Below, in pieces: positions 12,041 to 23,380 of a stretch of DNA of 64,000 nt (positions are counted from its first letter, which is position 1; each line of letters opens with the position of its first letter). Where the stretch lies: positions 25,830 through 89,829 of the forward strand of contig AZLU01000175.1 of the NCBI GenBank assembly GCA_002224055.1, in the 5' to 3' direction. The translations under genes were made by a program, and so were the position numbers. The DNA is from Pezizomycotina sp. ARF18 (lineage: Eukaryota; Ascomycota). The notes under the pieces are model-generated. The model did no database searches. It saw only the letters and a program-made list of their open reading frames with translations, and was not told the DNA's origin.

Positions 12041-12319
12041 TCTCGCGAGAATTGGCGCATCTCGCTCAATTCCGTCTGCAAAGTTGACGAATACCCGCAC
12101 GGTTAGTAGGGTCGCACAACCTTTGGAATATGCATGCATATTGGATAGTTCGCTCGATTTTAGGATTTTTCATGCATATCGAATTGTTCGCGCGATTCTG
12201 GTTGCGTCTTGGCCCACTCGCGCGAACAACAGAAGCGGATAAGTTCGCGCGAAAGCCATAACGGTCAGGAAGGATGGCTGCTACACAGTTATCGCGCGAT
12301 TATAAAAGGACTCGCGCGA
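12041..12319. repeat. Cluster of palindromic octamer TCGCGCGA
   Basis: TCGCGCGA occurs exactly at 12188-12195, 12218-12225, 12245-12252, 12292-12299 and 12312-12319. The one-mismatch copy TCGCTCGA is at 12150-12157 and the related palindrome TCTCGCGAGA at 12041-12050. Two copies sit in longer similar units beginning GCATAT (near 12136 and 12174). TATAAAAG lies at about 12301-12308 between the last two copies, so the array could be a promoter with multiple binding sites. No clear gene begins just downstream. Confidence 0.7.
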
Positions 12320-15171
12320 CAACATCAGTATGCTAATTGCTGGAAAACGACAAAGAGAGAAACATGTCCTCCATTCCGATCAGTTAGTTCTATTCGAACT
12401 ACCCTTCGTCTTTTAACTCGATCAAACCAAATAGCCAATTATCATCACAGCTCAACACGGGAGAAGAGAAGATTGATATTTTTTACGCGAACAGGGCAAA
12501 AAGCAATCGAATGCATTAATCGGACGGAAAATCGAGTTTGATTGTTCCAAAATATAGACGGCATCCCACCTCCCCGCCACGATCGGAGCATATTCTACTT
12601 CAAGCCAGATTACGACGTTCGTAGAGTTACAAAAAAGATGTGAAGATAGAGTCGGTGCTATTATCACATTTGTCAGGTATTTTGCGATGTATCTAATTTA
12701 TATTTTACAATTTACGAGCTTACAGATGTTACAGAGGTATATTTATCCCTTACAGAACTTACCTTAGGTGATACCTGTTACCTGCATATTCAATGCAATG
12801 GTAATTGGAATTTCTCCTAACCTGCGCAGTTTAACTCAATATACCTATGAGACGTGGGTAGGTTATGATTTTCAAATTTCCCACTCGTCCAGCACCGCAG
12901 AGAATATTGAAAGATTCGATTTACTCAAAGATAAGGATGAGTACAGTCTCCAGAATAAAGCTCGAGCACGGAGACAAACACAATAACGCAAACGCAGATA
13001 ACGCCCGCCTGATGCCAACAAGTTGGTTTGCTTTTTGCCTAATTCAGGCACTTAAAATCGCCTGAAACTCGAAGAGGTGTCAAGAAAGAACACCCTCCCA
13101 TTATTGGTGCTGCTCACAAAACCCCCGCGGTCAAGAAGAACCTCTAGGATTTTAAAATATCCTGCAGGATTAACGGGCCGATTTACAAAGCCTGATAACA
13201 AATTAGTGGTTCTTAGTATCCGCTATTTTTGGGCCATCCGACAAATGTTGGGTAATTCCCAGAAAGTATTGCAGGGGATCATGGGTGGTTCCGCAAGTCA
13301 AATGGTGGCGTTATCAACTCGACGTCGTGGCGAGATGATTCGCATCCGGTATGTCAAGAATCCTTCCCTTGGAATCACTTGTTGGTGTTTTATATCACCA
13401 GGCCTCGACAATCTCGTGAGCAAGGCGTGTCGAACGGGATTCACTCCGATGAGAGCCATTGAAAGCATTGGCAGTCGACCCCTCCACCCCCGCAGTTTCA
13501 ATTCCGCGCCTATTTTCGTACCATCGAATGAAATTTTACAGTGGCTGTAGAAAGCATCAATGAACCGTGTGATCTTCACGCATGGAAAGGCTTCTCAAGG
13601 CTATGCTTGAAAAATCTCCCTCAACCCTTGATAACTCTCACAAGCAGATGCATGACGGAAGATACCACTGTTTCTTCTCTTTCCCCGCCTATGCCGCGGG
13701 AATGGGTACATCTTCCCTATAATCTTTTTCCATCGTGGGATTCGGATGCACGTTCTGTTGAATGCAACGAAAATTCCCTCAGAGTGCATGTTTATATGCG
13801 AGGCCTCCAGAGGAATTGAGTAAAATACGTAACGGGAAACGGGAGGACAGCGAAGAGGAAGGGATAACGAAATGGGTATTTCTTTCACTAAGAATGAAAA
13901 GTAAGTAGTTAAACTAATTTCTATCAAGAATTGAAGAGTTCCGTTGGGTGGCTAACACATATGTAAAATAACATTATTGTGATGGGATTTGAACTATCTT
14001 TCACAAATTTTTTCGTCTCTGAAAAGATAAATAATAATGATAAGTATAATTTTTGTAGGTTTTGTTGCCTGCAATTGTGGGCCAGTCTGAACTCTGAATC
14101 CTCTAATAGACCAATCGGGCGTCGAGACTCGGCGGCTGCAGGTTATATTAGACCGCGAATAAGCCCCGATATGGCAATCCCCTGGACTAAATCCACCTCG
14201 ATAGGCAGCTTTTACAGCGTGCATCTGATAATGTAGGCAGATTATCAGCATATATTTTTTTAAAAGCATTATTGTTTTTTTTTCTTTCTTGGAAGGAATG
14301 ACAAGCCATTATTATGCGTTGATAATTTCTCCTGATTTCGAGTTCGTGGGGGGTCCTCTGATTGATCTTCCTGTTATGATTATCACGAGGCTGCCGTTAT
14401 ATCACAATGGATATCAAAATCCGCTCTGATAGCCCCGATTTTCTGTCAAATCATGAGAATTGTCATGGACCGCATGCTACTCACCGCGAAGCGGCGTCAT
14501 AGAGCATCCCGGAGATGACCAAAGACAGGAATACCCACGAGTGGGGCGCTGGAAACGCCTCTCACTGGACTGGTCACCAGCGGATTGACTTGCTGGAAAG
14601 TTTCGATTCCAAGCGAAGACGACCATGTTTCTAAATCTGGCTGGCCAGCGGTTGGGTTATAACGGACCAATCCCACATTCTGGATTTTTGTTGCTTAATT
14701 TCTCGGCACGTTTTTTAAGTGAGCAATTCGCTATTGTGTTCGGGTAGCTAAAGCCTTGCGACCCGTATCGGGCTGCCACTCGTGTATACCTTCCTTGTTG
14801 TCGTACCAATACAAACCGCTTCTGCAGACTTAGGGAGCCCACCCGCATAGGTTACGGTGATTCGCCTACATGCGAGACAAAGTCAATATCCGGCCTGCAT
14901 TTTGTATACCTGGAATATCACCGGACTTCTCACGCTTGTCAATCTTAACCCTTTTGCGCACCTTCGAGCTCCAAGTTATGAAGGCTCTAGAACAGGTGCG
15001 ATTCTTGATTTATTCCTAACGATGCAGTGATAGTCACAAGACAAAATGCGTTTTTGGACGGAGTGCGGATGCTGGGACGCCACGATGCTCTTTCTGTCGC
15101 GTCACTAATCTGGAGATTTCGCTAAATCAGACAGTGCCGACGTTGACTTCATCTGCATGATTGAAAATCCC

Positions 15172-15197
15172 CTCGAGAGTCTCACTCGAGAGTCTCA
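15172..15197. repeat. 13-bp direct tandem duplication
   Basis: CTCGAGAGTCTCA occurs twice in immediate succession (15172-15184 and 15185-15197) without mismatch. No gene is attached to it. Confidence 0.8.
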
Positions 15198-16151
15198 TGA
15201 AAATGAGTTTAGGTGTCGACGAGGCTCGAAAATCTCAATACATCATAGCAGGCTGGCTATATTGGACAGTCTTTTTCTTTTTTTTTTTAGACGCATGTCT
15301 ATGCAGGCTGAATCGGAAGGCTGTGTGTGTATCGCGCAAATTGTTTCGCGTGCGGCAGATACCAACCACTTCCCCACCCAAAGATGTGACAAAGATCAAC
15401 GACCGAAAGCGCAGCGTGAGGCTCCTAACAAAACAGCGTTCTAGAGCCTCACAAACTGCATTTTACGAGTTCAAGGAGCCTTAGGTTTTCGATCGCGCGG
15501 AGTTCAATACTTTCTTGTGCATACTATATAGCTATATGATGGAAGTAATAACGCTCTTGAGCCTCGCAGGGTCAAACTAGCACCGCAAAGCCTGAAAAAC
15601 TGAGAATACGGAATATATTAGCTCTAATTCGTGACTGGGACCGCAACTTTCGCGGTAAGGACGAAAACGAATGATCCTCAAATCTCACGTAAGTAAGATT
15701 GGCACCTGACAAAGCGACAATGAGGACCCGACGGATGTATTTTGATGCGATATCATTTCCCCCAAGTCTCTTCAGAATAATCCTAATATTCTTCGGGAGT
15801 GATTCTCCCTCATTTCTTCCAGGTGGTATTCCAGAACCTTTTGCTTATATATCCTTTCGCGCGCGAGCACATTCCCCACTCTCTGCCTTCTGGATCAGGA
15901 GCTACCTGGTTTCCATTGTGCCGCACGGCTCCCTTTCTGAATAACCTTGGAATAGGAATGACAAGGATGCTAGCAGCAGATGCTGCGAATTAGGTGCTCT
16001 CTTCGCGGTATATTTAAGTAAGTATACGGCCTGAAAATCTTCGCGATAAAAGTGCCCCGAGAGGATGGACACGCCATGATGTCCGCTCTCTCTCGAGAGA
16101 TTTTTCGGTACAATTGTCGCTCATAACACTCATTCTCGGACATTACTTTTT

Positions 16152-16154
16152 TCC

Positions 16155-16186
<32 letters not shown>

Positions 16187-16189
16187 GGA
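16152..16189. repeat. Perfect 38-bp palindrome TCC-T16-A16-GGA
   Basis: Sixteen T are followed directly by sixteen A, bounded by TCC and GGA, giving a perfect inverted repeat with no loop. It could form a cruciform or terminate transcription in either direction. The exact run lengths may be affected by assembly error. Confidence 0.85.
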
Positions 16190-16910
16190 TCCCAAAGATT
16201 TTGTCATACGCCCCACATTCAATATACGATTGTTTCCTGATATTATCAAAGGCGCAAGCTGTGAGAAAAAGTTTCTACCGGTACTCCTGTCGTTGACTGT
16301 CGACTTTATTTCCGCACTGACCTCCTTTTCATCCCCCTGGCATGGCGACTAAAAAAGCTTACCCCCCCTTACGGCTATATATCATCGAAACGTCCGTTCG
16401 CTCGATATATCGAGTTCCTCTTATTGCATAACTGCATAACAAAACCGAATTTTTTCCCCCTTGTTAATTTATCCGCTGCGGTGAGAAAGGTGTAGCTAGT
16501 TGCGTTGCGTAACGGACGTTTTGACACGGTTAGCGGAGTAAGACTATCCGCGACATTCTGTCGCGGCCGCGAAGTTTGGGACCAATCAATCCCATCGTTG
16601 ATATACCCTTTTTGTTCGTTCTTCGCGGAGGCGAAATTTATTCGGAGTTTCGCTTCATCTTTTTTTTTTTGTTGGATTCAATATCGTTGCTTGCCCTTAC
16701 AGTAGCGCTTGTCATCCGCTCGAGACAATGTTTCTCTAACTCTTAGCTTAGTCTTAGTTTACCACGCAGGAAACGAGGGCCTGAGTAGTATATCATTACG
16801 AACCCAAATAACGCAATTACGTTATAGCGGCCTTGGTAGGCAAGTAAACGAATAGAAAAAATCCCGTACCAATATAAATCAATATTCAATATTTAGCCAA
16901 TGTCCAATAT

Positions 16911-16925
16911 CCCCCCCCCCCCCCC
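16911..16925. repeat. C15 homopolymer
   Basis: A run of fifteen C lies in otherwise AT-rich, gene-free DNA. It is the only long C or G run that stood out; nearly all other long runs are A or T. Confidence 0.85.
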
Positions 16926-18966
16926 TTCCCGATCGATCCAGAGAAAAGAAACGCAATATACAGGATCGATTTGCTATTTTGAAAAATGTTTTTAAGCTTT
17001 GTTCCCCTGTGCCGTGGATTTCAAGTCATGATCAATGGACAAACAGGGAAACCCCCTCCTTAGCTTGCAGCGAACAGATCCCGTCCTAGCGTAAACTCTC
17101 GGGCCTCTTGAGATCTTCCAAAAGCTGTTAGAAATTAGAGGTTGCGAAGCAGACATCCTTACAATCAATCATATCACGCACATATATTAAAGGCGCTAGC
17201 TCAGGCGACAAATAGTATTCGACAACCGGTGATAACCCAAATGTTAGACTTCGAAAATCCATGCATGTTCAATACAAAGCGCAACCTGAAATTGAAAAAA
17301 AAAAAAAAAAAAAAAAGGCTCCTTTTCTTACGAAATAATTGTAATTATGCTCGAAGTGAGGCCTATAAATGCAGGCCTCCATAATTTTTGAGGTGGTATT
17401 GCGTTCAGCCTCGCCATCTCATCTTTAACACCTCTCCATATTATCATAGTTAATTTAAACGTGGACATAGGTGGAACAAGAAAAGTTGTTTACTGAACCT
17501 TTTTTAACTCCATTTATGCATTACATCTTTCACTCTTTCGCCGCGATAATTTATGAATCAACCTCATTAATTAATTAAGTTTTCTGTTTATGAAAAGGCG
17601 TAGACTTTTACTCTCAAGCCGTGATGCCCCCGCGAGAATATATCTAAGCAAGGGAGGGGAAATTGTGGTATGTAGTCAAAGTTCATCACAAGGCCTTGTT
17701 TGTACGCGGGATACGCAAATACACATACTTATTTTCAGCTCAAATGCTCAGCCTTGTTTCTTGTTTTTTCCTAAACCAACTTTGCGAAGCGCTCCGAGAG
17801 CTCCACTTTTTTTTAACCCCGCAATTCTTCATATAGGGGAAAGGAGTATATCCTAGGCGTATGTACAGGGCTGGGTTCTTCGAGTTTTCTAGTACATTTT
17901 TTTCTTTCGATTCTGTTTTTTTTAGCCAAGTATGAAGTCTAAGTAACTAATAATGATGAAATGTTCCTCCTCATTTTCGCTGATCTAAATCCTCAACTAG
18001 TTATGGTACACCGCTGTACAACTTAGAAAGCTATATAGTACAAAATAGTAGATTGTCTTTGGAGTAACTGTTACGCCTTTGTGTTTCCCTCCAGGAAACA
18101 AGGTGCAAATGCTGGGAGAAAATAATACTTGTATTGTGTGTAGCGGGGGAAGAAAGTAATAGCCAATCTATATGGGTATAAAGGCTATATAGAATAATGA
18201 AAAAATAATGCCATTAACAAAGGAAAAATGAAAGAATATATACTTTAAAACTAATTATGATAGTAACGGGAGAAGTGTTTTTAAAGGAAAACTGCTATTG
18301 AAATGTACAAGCAAGAAAACAAAGCAAAATTAAGCATCAAATTTAGAAAGAAAAAAAAAAAAATTAGAAATGGAAAAAAAATTAGAAAGCAACAAATTAA
18401 TGCGAAAATAGGAAAGTGGAAAAACAAAAAAAAATAAAAATAGGGATGATGCTGTCGAAAGGCGGGAATGCGAAATCGTTCGTTCCACACTACTGCAACC
18501 TTTCTGCTCCTTAGGTGAAAGGAATGAGGGCAGGCGTTCTACCAAAAGGAAGGCCTGAACTAAGTAATAAGTAAATTATTGGGAAATTCGGCGTAAAAAT
18601 GTGGATCGGTGATGTGCTGTGGGGCTAGTGGTTGGTTAGGAAAAGCCCTCGCGAAGCTAGTGGAGCTAGGTAGAAGGATCGCGAGGCTGTTTAACGGGCA
18701 ATCAAGTGCCGGTGTGGACATTCTCTTTTCGATTGCCAGCGTTAGTTGAAGCGAGGCGCACCACATGCAAGACACGCGACATACAGAACACTTTCGTGGC
18801 AAAAAAAGAACGGGTAGACGTTCCCTTTCGTATCGAACCGGTGGACTAAGAAACACTTTTGATAGGTAAAAAAAAAAAATTATGTGGACAGTGTGATAAG
18901 ATGGCGCGACCCTTTTTTTAAAAAATGTTTTTTTTTGTATGCAAAGTAAGAAAGCCAATCAAATGT

Positions 18967-21900
18967 TCAACCGACTTCAACTGTGCTAGCGCCGTGATTT
19001 TCCTGCTTTATCCTCTTCTTTGCTGCGACAATACCCATTTGTTTCTGCTGTTGCTGCTGCTGCAAGTCCCCGTTATCCCCGGGCGCACGCGGAATGCTCT
19101 TCCTCTTCAGTGCGCCGTCATCGGACATATTAGCCAGCGCCATAGTCCAGTCCTTGGTGCTGACAGCCGTGACGCCGTGGGAATGCGCTTTGACACGCAG
19201 TAGACCGTCGTCGGTGATGAAAATTACGGGTTTGACCTTTTCGTAGCCGGGTCTAGGCTGCACGTTGCTGCCCTCAGCCCTTGCAGTCGACAAGATTACG
19301 TCGTCCAGGTTCTGTTTGTCTGCCGCAAAGTCTACACGCTCCTTGTAGTGCGCTTTGATGTTTGTGACGATGTGCCCCTTTGCGGTTACCACTTTAACCG
19401 ATTTTTTCTCCGAAACAGCTTGATCTAACATCTGCTCAGCGTGTTTTGCCTGGGATGCCACTGTCCCTTCGTTCCGGCCAAGACCGGATAATTCCGTAAC
19501 AACTTTATGTTACAGGAGTTGCAGGAAAGTTTTTCGTTAGCCAGGATATTCATTTTCAGGGATATGGAAACAAACAATAAACGTGGGGGCTAAGAAACAA
19601 TACTGACCAGAATAAGGAACAAGTAATTGCCAAGGAGTAGTGGAGTTCAACATTGCATAGAACGTATCCGGCATTTTAATTAGAGCATTTGTATCGGCAA
19701 TGACAACCTGGTATATATAAGTTAGCCGAATTCCCACCTCGCCCAGGATGCTGTTTGAAGTATTTGAAGCAAAGGTCACATACAGTATAGTTTGGCTTGA
19801 CCATCTCTTCGAGAGGTGTTGGCGGCGCCTGCTTCGCTGGCTGCTCTTCCTTTTTGTCCTCTTCCATAGGACCGAAGGCCATTCTCTTCAGTTCTCTGTG
19901 CTTGTTTACAAGTTCACGAACTTCCTGATTGCCCTCATCACCGCTGTCTGGTTCCTCCACGTCATCGTGGACAGCAGAATCTTCCATTTCGACGTCCGAA
20001 TCTTCATGGCGGCTTGTAGGTTGAGTATCCTCGCGTCTGCTGCTGCCTATACTGGTCCATGGACGCCAAGAACATAGAAGAGACGGAGAAGGTCCTCGTT
20101 GTCTGTTGTAATCCAACCACGAACCAATCTATAAAGAGACGGGTTAGCAATATATATAGTGGATTGTAAGGGTAGAAAACCTACTTCAGAGATGCGCATG
20201 ATCAGCCAGAGGATACGTTCGACGCGGACTGGTCCCATGGACGGCAGTTCAATAAGGCGTTCTTCCTCGTCGAGCTGCTTGGAGAATGGGTTTTGGGGAA
20301 GTAACTCTTTGCCATTTCTAAACCTCTTAACAAGTAATCTTCGGTCAAAGGCCTCAGGATAGACTTTTCAGCGCTGGGAAGACATCGATATCGTTAAACT
20401 TAGCAGTTTCCAGGCTAGAGTTCTGCAAGAGCGTGTTGGCGAACTCAGCAATCTCTTGCAGGGAACATCGTAGACTACTAGACCCATAGCCTTAGGATAA
20501 TCGAGGAGGAAATTAAGGAAGATCAAGTTGGAGTGTACAAAGCAGTGGCAATTTGCGTCACGTTGACGCAGAAGAATAGTTTGAAAGATGGAAAAGGTGA
20601 GCTTGACAGCGTAGACAAAAGAAACATCGGACGCGCTCATTGAAAGACTGAGTGAGCCTTCGTGGGCCTCTAGAACAGAACGGTGTTCCAATCGGAGTTG
20701 TTCCCGATCCTTCAAAGGCAGGTCGGCCAAAGGATTTTGCTGCTGGTTATGCTGGTTCTCACCACCAGGCAGACGGCTTTCAAACTCTTCCTTGAGAAGA
20801 CCCTTCAGAAGACTAGTCTTGGATCCAAACTGGAAGATTCCGGCGATGGTGCTCACGGCCAAGTAAACACCTTGAACCTTGAACTTACTCGCAAGCTCTT
20901 CAATTCTTGGCTCAAGCTTGTCAAGGACCAGATCCTTAAGGTCTTCAAAGTCATCGAGGTTAACACATTGGAAGATAATGGAGCTGATCCTGATAACAAT
21001 ATTGTCAAAGTCGTTGGCTGGGCTCTCGATACTGGGCGTCCGCTGTGAAATGAAAGGTTCAACAAGGTAAGAATGCTTTCGCGGGCCGATGAGAAGGGTT
21101 GAGAGACAGTAAGAGACTTCGAATAGTAGAAGAGTTGCTGTAAAACGTTAGGGCGGCTCAAAATAGCCTGGTGATGATAAAGGCGACCGATGTGAGGACA
21201 TCTGTCGGATCCTTTACTATACCAACCTCTCGAGACATTGGTCCAAACTTCGCGATCCCTAATATCTCTTCCTCGATGGCCATACGATACCGCCCTAGAT
21301 CACCAAGGCATTCAACCCAGGTGTCCGCAAAATTGGGCACGGTTTCGTAAAGTAAAGCCATCATAGAGTAAGAAAGATATAAAAAGGAAGCATGTGCTCG
21401 AACGACTCGGGAGCCGATGCCTAAGCAGCTCAAGGAACGAGTGGATGCCGTGCCTCCACATCCTAGCAGGCATCGCGTATTTATTCGCTAAGCGTTTTAA
21501 CGAATCGGATGCTGCTGGATGTTGGCTGGCGAGGAAGAAGTCATGGTGTTCATGAAGCAAAGTGCGATGTAAGCGATCAAAGCTTGCCACTGCTCATTGT
21601 TTAAAGGCTTCCTCTTCTCTTGGTCAAGAGAGAGGGCGTGTGCACGAGCCTGACGTGAGTCCACTTCGATACACTTAGCCTCGACCATAACAAGACCAGC
21701 ATAGATACCTTTTACTTCTGCTATGAGTTGTTCTTGAGAGATCGGCTTAGTGATAGGCTGGTTGAATAGTACAGGGTCTTTCTCGGGAGGCTCATCTTCC
21801 GTAGCTGTGTTGTTGTTGTGGCTGAGTGAAGAGTCGGTAGGCTTCTTCATGATAAGGTGTGGCTGACTGGGATGTCCACGTGGACTCTGTAAGGGTGTAT

Positions 21901-22534
21901 GGTGTTGCGCCGGTGACTTTTTCGGCTTGGTTCGCGGAGTCTTGGGTGCGTTCGTGGCAGGCGATGACGTGCCTGCGGCGTTACCGGACCCAGGCCTTTG
22001 GGTGGCATTCGGATCGAAAAGTTTCCGCTCTCCGGTGGGGGCAGCTCTTCTGAAGTCCGAGCTATCGATTTCCGCGCTTTTACCTCGGCCCCGGCCGGAA
22101 GGAGCATCCCGCTTACCCGACCTGTTGTTCGATTTCTCCGTCGTGGCGGTTAGGAGATACAGGAGTCTTAGGCTCCGCTTCAGAGGCGCTTGTGAGCTGC
22201 TGCTGCTGCTGCCTGTCCTTCGCGTCATCTCCGTCAAGGGACATGCGAGCCACATTTTCGGTGATTCCATCATCGATCTGCCAGAGTTTTTCTTTTTCTC
22301 TTTTGTCCTGAGGTGAAAGCCTTCGAGCAGTTGTGGGTGTTCCGATTCTATATGTCTCCACAATCTGGACTCTGGAGTTAAGGTGCTCTTGCAATTTGGG
22401 CAGGAGTAAGAATGTTGCCGTTTTCTGATGCCCTGGTTGATCTTCTTGCCCAATCTTGATGTTGCTGAGTCTGAACGTCCGCTGATGACATTCTCTGGTA
22501 GGTAATTGATATTGAGTAGAAATGAAAATTTCAA
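18967..22534 (-). CDS. Est1/SMG6-like protein: C2H2-like finger, Est1 helical domain, C-terminal PIN domain
   Basis: Est1/SMG5-7 family proteins act in telomere maintenance and nonsense-mediated decay; members with a PIN domain such as SMG6 are endonucleases. In order on the minus strand: a C2H2-like motif (YSCPNCKSTLTPESRLWRHI, near 22400); a long disordered Pro/Ser-rich linker; the Est1 N-terminal helices (KGIYAGLVMVEAKCIEVDSR, then LHRTLLHEHHDFFLASQHPA and YAMPARMWRHGIHSFLELLR); the Est1 DNA/RNA-binding signature (GRLYHHQAILSRPNVLQQLF, near 21150); further helices to VERILWLIMRIS (near 20200); an acidic region; and a PIN domain split by an intron (VVIADTNALIK near 19700; NLDDVILSTA and VIFITDDGLLRVKAHSHG near 19230-19330). 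PIN acidic residues are visible in ADTN, LDD and TDD. The frame breaks at several places. The upstream ATG at 22534 is doubtful, because an acceptor (GTCATCAG, ending at 22482) suggests that the 5' exon lies further up. Assignment to the family is firm; telomere versus decay role is not known. Confidence 0.85.
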
Positions 22535-23349
22535 GATTGAAAAGTAAGACTTTCGTATAAAAGAAAGTGGCGGGGTAGGTTTATTAAGGGGGTAATTTAT
22601 GACGACAAGAATCCAAGTGCTGATGATCGTTAAGGGCTGAGGGTGAATCCGAGGAGATGACCTTCTTAGCTGAGGGCCTCTATGCGTCCTATCTGGTGCC
22701 TTGAACTTTTACCCAAGGTATTAATAGTACTAACAAGAGTCTGTGAATTCTTGGAGCCTCAGCCTGATGTTTCGTCCTCGTTCTGTGGAATCTTTGATTT
22801 ACTGAATGCGTCTTTGGTCTAAAAACCATAATACTTTCGCGGAGGAAGAAGTGGTTGGTGATGAGTCGCCCTCCGCTGACCTTGCCACGAAATGACTCTC
22901 GCTGAGTACGCACACAATACGCACACAAGGCAGCTTTCACGCCTGGCAGTGCACTAAAACCACCCTGATGACGGAGGCGAACGCGGCTTGAAAGACGGGA
23001 TGGAAGAAAAGGAAACAGGATGGAGTGATTTGAAAAAGGAGAGGACCTTTTTTTTTTTTGTCCCGCGAGAAATAAAATCCATATAACGATGAAACCTTAA
23101 AGATTGGATGGAGGAAAAAAAAAAAAATCTGGCCCTGGAGAAAAAGATCGATGACCAATAAAAATAAACGGTAATTTCAAGAGTGCTCCAGAATGTCTTT
23201 AATCCTCTTTCAACAAAGATATTTCTAATTACTGATGGTGATAGGTACTTTGTTTGGAATACTTAGCTGTCCTTTCGAGAACTACCCAGTATAGAGGACA
23301 AAGAACAATACTACTATTCAGGGTACTATGCAGTGTGTGTAAAGGAGAA

Positions 23350-23380
<31 letters not shown>

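Larger units (their letters stand above)
10841..18966. other. Large gene-poor block with homopolymers and short repeats
   Basis: No gene is supported over about 8 kb. The open frame at 13077-13550 (157 codons) and its neighbour at 13541-13819 show no motif. The block contains the TCGCGCGA cluster (12.0-12.3 kb), a perfect 13-bp tandem duplication at 15172-15197, a T16A16 palindrome at 16152-16189, a C15 run at 16911-16925 and many A/T runs. Much of it reads like scrambled, transposon-derived sequence, but no transposase, integrase or reverse transcriptase remnant could be shown. Confidence 0.5.

Noticed and set aside
13077-13819. Two adjacent open frames of 157 and 92 codons on the plus strand.
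   Set aside because: No motif, no splice sites, antisense frames of similar length, and position in an otherwise gene-free block.
13979-14000. GGGATTTGAACT, resembling the reverse complement of a tRNA B box.
   Set aside because: Flanking bases do not form a T arm and the neighbouring sequence is T-rich without a cloverleaf.
14450-14850. Region with fairly protein-like frames on both strands (for example GALETPLTGLVTSGLT on plus).
   Set aside because: Both strands look equally good and stops interrupt each within about 60 codons, so no direction or gene could be supported.
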